Shown one piece after another: positions 62,231 through 64,000 of a stretch of 64,000 bases of DNA. How positions within the stretch are numbered: position 1 is the stretch's first letter; the number at the start of each line of letters is the position of its first letter. The notes beneath the pieces are model-generated. The model searched no databases. It was not told the origin of the DNA and worked only from the letters and a program-made list of their open reading frames with translations. Made by a program: the position numbers and the translations under genes. Source of the stretch: Polaromonas sp. AET17H-212 (GTDB lineage Bacteria; Pseudomonadota; Gammaproteobacteria; Burkholderiales; Burkholderiaceae_C); assembly GCF_002379085.1 (NCBI RefSeq), contig NZ_NBZW01000006.1, positions 95,533 through 159,532 on the forward strand, read 5' to 3'.

Positions 62231-62818
62231 ATGAACAACAAGACTCCTAAGGCTATCAAGGGCTACTGGTCCCACGGCCGCTTCGTGAAACCCGAAGAAA
62301 TTGCGCTGGAAGAGGTTGGCCCGCCCAGCAAGACCCAGCTCAAAGCCGAAGCCGACGAAAAACAGGCCCTCGGCGAAGCCCTGCTCACCCTGCGTGCCGA
62401 CCTGATGGCGCGGCTGGACCTGCCCGAAAAACTGCTCGACGCCATCGCCCAGGCCCGGAAAATCACCAATTTCGAGGGCAAGCGGCGGCAGATGCAGTTC
62501 ATCGGCAAGCTGATGCGCCCGCTGGACCCCGAACCGATTCGCGCGGCGATTGACGAGCAGAAAAACGGCTCGGCGCAGCTCACGCTGGCGCTGCACCTGG
62601 CCGAGCAGTGGCGCGACAAGCTGATCGCCTCCGACGATGCGCTGGGCGACTGGCTCAACGAACACCCGGACACCGACGCGCAGCAGCTGCGCGCCCTGGT
62701 GCGCCAGGCCCGCAAGGACGCCAAGCCCGAAAAGCCCGGCGAAGCGCCGCGCCACGGCAAGTCCTACCGCGAGATCTTCCAACTGGTGCGGCAGACGCTG
62801 GCGCCGGAGGCCCCCTGA
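62231..62818 (+). CDS. darP: Dual-action ribosomal maturation protein DarP (YjgA/DUF615)
   Basis: 195 residues from ATG 62231. All-helical protein that associates with late 50S precursors. KAIARARKITNFEGKRRQMQFIGKLMR-type core (here AIAQARKITNF and EGKRRQMQFIGKLMR, about 75-100) and the basic HGKSYREIFQLVRQ tail are diagnostic. It is separated from pmbA by a 25-base divergent spacer and followed by mogA after 2 bases. Confidence 0.94.
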   Translation: MNNKTPKAIKGYWSHGRFVKPEEIALEEVGPPSKTQLKAEADEKQALGEALLTLRADLMARLDLPEKLLDAIAQARKITNFEGKRRQMQFIGKLMRPLDPEPIRAAIDEQKNGSAQLTLALHLAEQWRDKLIASDDALGDWLNEHPDTDAQQLRALVRQARKDAKPEKPGEAPRHGKSYREIFQLVRQTLAPEAP

Positions 62819-62820
62819 CC

Positions 62821-63411
62821 ATGGCCCACGATGCAGTGAAAATCGGCATCGTCTCGGTCAGCGACCGGGCCTCCAGCGGCGTCTACGAAGACAAGGGCCT
62901 GCCCGCGCTGAAAGACTGGCTGGGCCGCGCGCTGCGCAACCCGATCGAGTTTGCCGAGCGCCTGATTCCCGATGAGCAGGCGCAGATCAGCGCCACCCTG
63001 ATCGAGCTGGTCGATGCCGGCTGTTCGCTGGTGCTGACCACCGGCGGCACCGGCCCGGCGCTGCGCGACGTGACGCCCGAAGCAACGCTGGCGGTCGGCC
63101 ACAAGGAAATGCCGGGTTTTGGCGAGCAGATGCGCCAGATCAGCCTGAAGTTCGTGCCCACCGCCATCCTGTCGCGCCAGGTCGCCGTGATCCGCGACCG
63201 GAGCCTGATCCTGAACCTGCCCGGCCAGCCCAAGGCGATTGCCGAAACACTCGAAGGCCTGAAAAATGCCGACGGTTCGCAGGCAGTCGCCGGCATTTTT
63301 GCCGCCGTGCCGTATTGCGTCGACCTGATTGGCGGGCCTTACCTGGAAACCGACGATGCGGTGTGCAAGGCGTTCCGGCCGAAGTCGGCGATTCGGGCGA
63401 CTTCTGCCTGA
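62821..63411 (+). CDS. mogA: Molybdopterin adenylyltransferase
   Basis: 196 residues from ATG 62821. Adenylylates molybdopterin before molybdenum insertion. KIGIVSVSDRASSGVYEDKG (about 7-26), LVLTTGGTGPALRDVTPEA (about 76-94) with the conserved Asp, and NLPGQPKAIAE are intact. The stop of darP is 2 bases before, so both are probably one operon. It would supply cofactor for NasA at 53679. Confidence 0.95.
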   Translation: MAHDAVKIGIVSVSDRASSGVYEDKGLPALKDWLGRALRNPIEFAERLIPDEQAQISATLIELVDAGCSLVLTTGGTGPALRDVTPEATLAVGHKEMPGFGEQMRQISLKFVPTAILSRQVAVIRDRSLILNLPGQPKAIAETLEGLKNADGSQAVAGIFAAVPYCVDLIGGPYLETDDAVCKAFRPKSAIRATSA

Positions 63412-63868
63412 GTCTTTGATCGAATCGGCACTTGGCCCTTGTTTGGCGGGCGCCACAAGCTATTAAATCAATAGCATCCCCAGCATCACGCTGCGTCGGT
63501 TGTCTGCCCTGGACAGTAGGCGCAACTCCCCACTCCCACCCCTAACCCCTGCCCTCGCCCCGCTGGGCGATGGAGGGGGACTTCATTTGGCAACGTGTGC
63601 TGCAACCGCGTGCAAATACACGACGGTCGCGTGCCCCCCGACATGACGCGCTGCGCGCGTCATGTCTCCCCGCACCCGCATTTGTTCCCCCACCCGTCGG
63701 GCTGGGCCGAGGAGCGCAGCCGAAAGCGGATCAGGGCGAGCGATTGTCTGAGCGAAGCGAGTTCGAACTCGACCCCGCTTTTGGCGAGCACCGCAGGTTG
63801 CCCGGAGCGAAGCGGAGGGACCCAGACCATCGGGTCGCCTTTTCTTTGGGTACTTTCTTTTGGCGAAG
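63412..63868. other. Non-coding stretch with repeats between mogA and IS element
   Basis: About 460 bases without a convincing gene; short frames at 63570-63888 look like translated repeat. Contains one full-length GCTAT repeat (core 63459-63475) and, from about 63700, a GC-rich stretch ending in CGCCTTTTCTTTGGGTACTTTC and TTTTGGCGAAG, which resembles dispersed intergenic elements of Comamonadaceae. The IS element interrupts it at about 63869. Confidence 0.5.
63432..63475 (+). repeat. GCTAY-N7-ATAGC dispersed repeat, full-length copy 5
   Basis: Core GCTAT, TAAATCA, ATAGC at 63459-63475, with leader TTGGCCCTTGTTTGGCGGGC and GCCACAA. It lies about 20 bases after the mogA stop codon. Confidence 0.75.
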
Positions 63869-64000
63869 TGTATAGACCGGGGACATAGGTGACAGGTGTG
63901 CGGGGACATGGTTGACACTTTCCGGCGAATTTGCCGGAGGGTCACCATGCCTTGGAAAGCACAAGACACCATGAGTCTGAAACAGGAATTTGTTGCACTG
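63869..64000 (+). mobile_element. Left end of an IS481-type insertion sequence (cut by window edge)
   Basis: From about 63869 the sequence changes to TGTATAGACCGGGGACATAG and GTGACAGGTGTGCGGGGACA, a terminal-repeat-like start with internal repeats of GGGGACAT, followed by a transposase start at 63947. The exact left base (63869-63871) is uncertain because the right end is not visible. Confidence 0.75.
63947..64000 (+). CDS. IS481-family transposase, N-terminal 18 codons only
   Basis: Starts MPWKAQDTMSLKQEFVAL and runs off the window. This opening matches IS481-type transposases, in which an N-terminal helix-turn-helix of this kind precedes an rve DDE domain. GGAGG lies 7 bases upstream of the ATG. 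The rest, including the catalytic DDE residues, is outside the window. Confidence 0.8.
   Translation, partial: MPWKAQDTMSLKQEFVAL

Noticed and set aside
63570..63888. Two overlapping plus-strand frames of about 100 codons
   Set aside because: They translate the dispersed intergenic repeat; Arg/Pro-rich with no start signal and broken by the IS element.
1..64000. CRISPR arrays, rRNA operons, prophage genes, replication origin
   Set aside because: No regularly spaced direct repeats, rRNA-like sequence, phage structural genes or DnaA-box clusters were recognised in the window.

Overview
This 64 kb window is a GC-rich chromosomal segment of a betaproteobacterium, most likely a member of the Comamonadaceae (Polaromonas/Rhodoferax/Variovorax relatives). 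The clues are the order qor-tpiA-secG-tRNA(Leu)-nuoA..N followed by DUF2818, a Nudix hydrolase and DUF1178, the rpsO-pnp pair upstream of it, and two dispersed non-coding repeat families. No phage or conjugation genes are visible. Mobile DNA is limited to the left end of an IS481-type element at the right edge.

Layout. 1-411: 3' end of a lipocalin/CrtC-like secreted hydrolase. 833-2916: two tandem GSU2403-family nucleotidyltransferase-fold genes, the first without the DVDLL motif, the second frameshifted. 3450-6242 (minus): eutBC ethanolamine ammonia-lyase plus a flavin reductase-like gene. 6560-10187 (minus): a sulfide/persulfide operon (ArsR-rhodanese regulator, DsrE protein, persulfide dioxygenase-like enzyme, MFS permease, periplasmic rhodanese) with a 9-bp inverted-repeat operator at its head. 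10332-11100: a scar with the C-terminal remnant of a Kup K+ transporter and two small coupled genes. 11463-17247: YihY/BrkB protein, SDR dehydrogenase, MsbA-type ABC exporter, glutamate dehydrogenase, DUF1178.

17258-38000 (minus) is mostly housekeeping: rpsO-pnp, then quinone oxidoreductase-tpiA-secG, tRNA-Leu(GAG), and the complete 14-gene complex I operon nuoA-N that continues into DUF2818, NudF and DUF1178 genes. 38076-42294 holds an aminotransferase, an amino-acid-type periplasmic binding protein, a small Hsp20 and tsaD.

42406-58332 (plus) is a complete assimilatory nitrate/nitrite locus: a NasR-like NIT-ANTAR antiterminator, nrtABC-type uptake, an MHYT-domain membrane protein, a response regulator fused to a degenerate cyclase domain, nirB, a periplasmic protein with two PilJ-type boxes, nirD, nasA, ybiB and cobA (siroheme). 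Both metabolic blocks (nrtABC and nirB...cobA) are preceded by a sigma-54 -24/-12 element and then by two RNA hairpins with identical A1/G4 hexaloops (AACGGC in one leader, AACGAC in the other), the signature bound by ANTAR proteins. At the nrt leader the second hairpin overlaps a strong intrinsic terminator, and an NtrC-like site lies about 100 bp upstream. The inferred logic is that nitrogen limitation (NtrC, sigma-54) starts transcription and nitrate or nitrite (NasR) lets it read through. MogA at 62821 fits the molybdenum-cofactor need of NasA.

58442-63411 returns to core genes (HI0933-like flavoprotein, rpsU, YqeY, pmbA, darP, mogA). Two dispersed repeats recur: a GCTAY-N7-ATAGC palindrome, five copies of which carry a conserved leader of about 30 bp and some of which lie inside coding sequences, and a GC-rich element found in three convergent gene junctions where it probably ends transcription from both sides.
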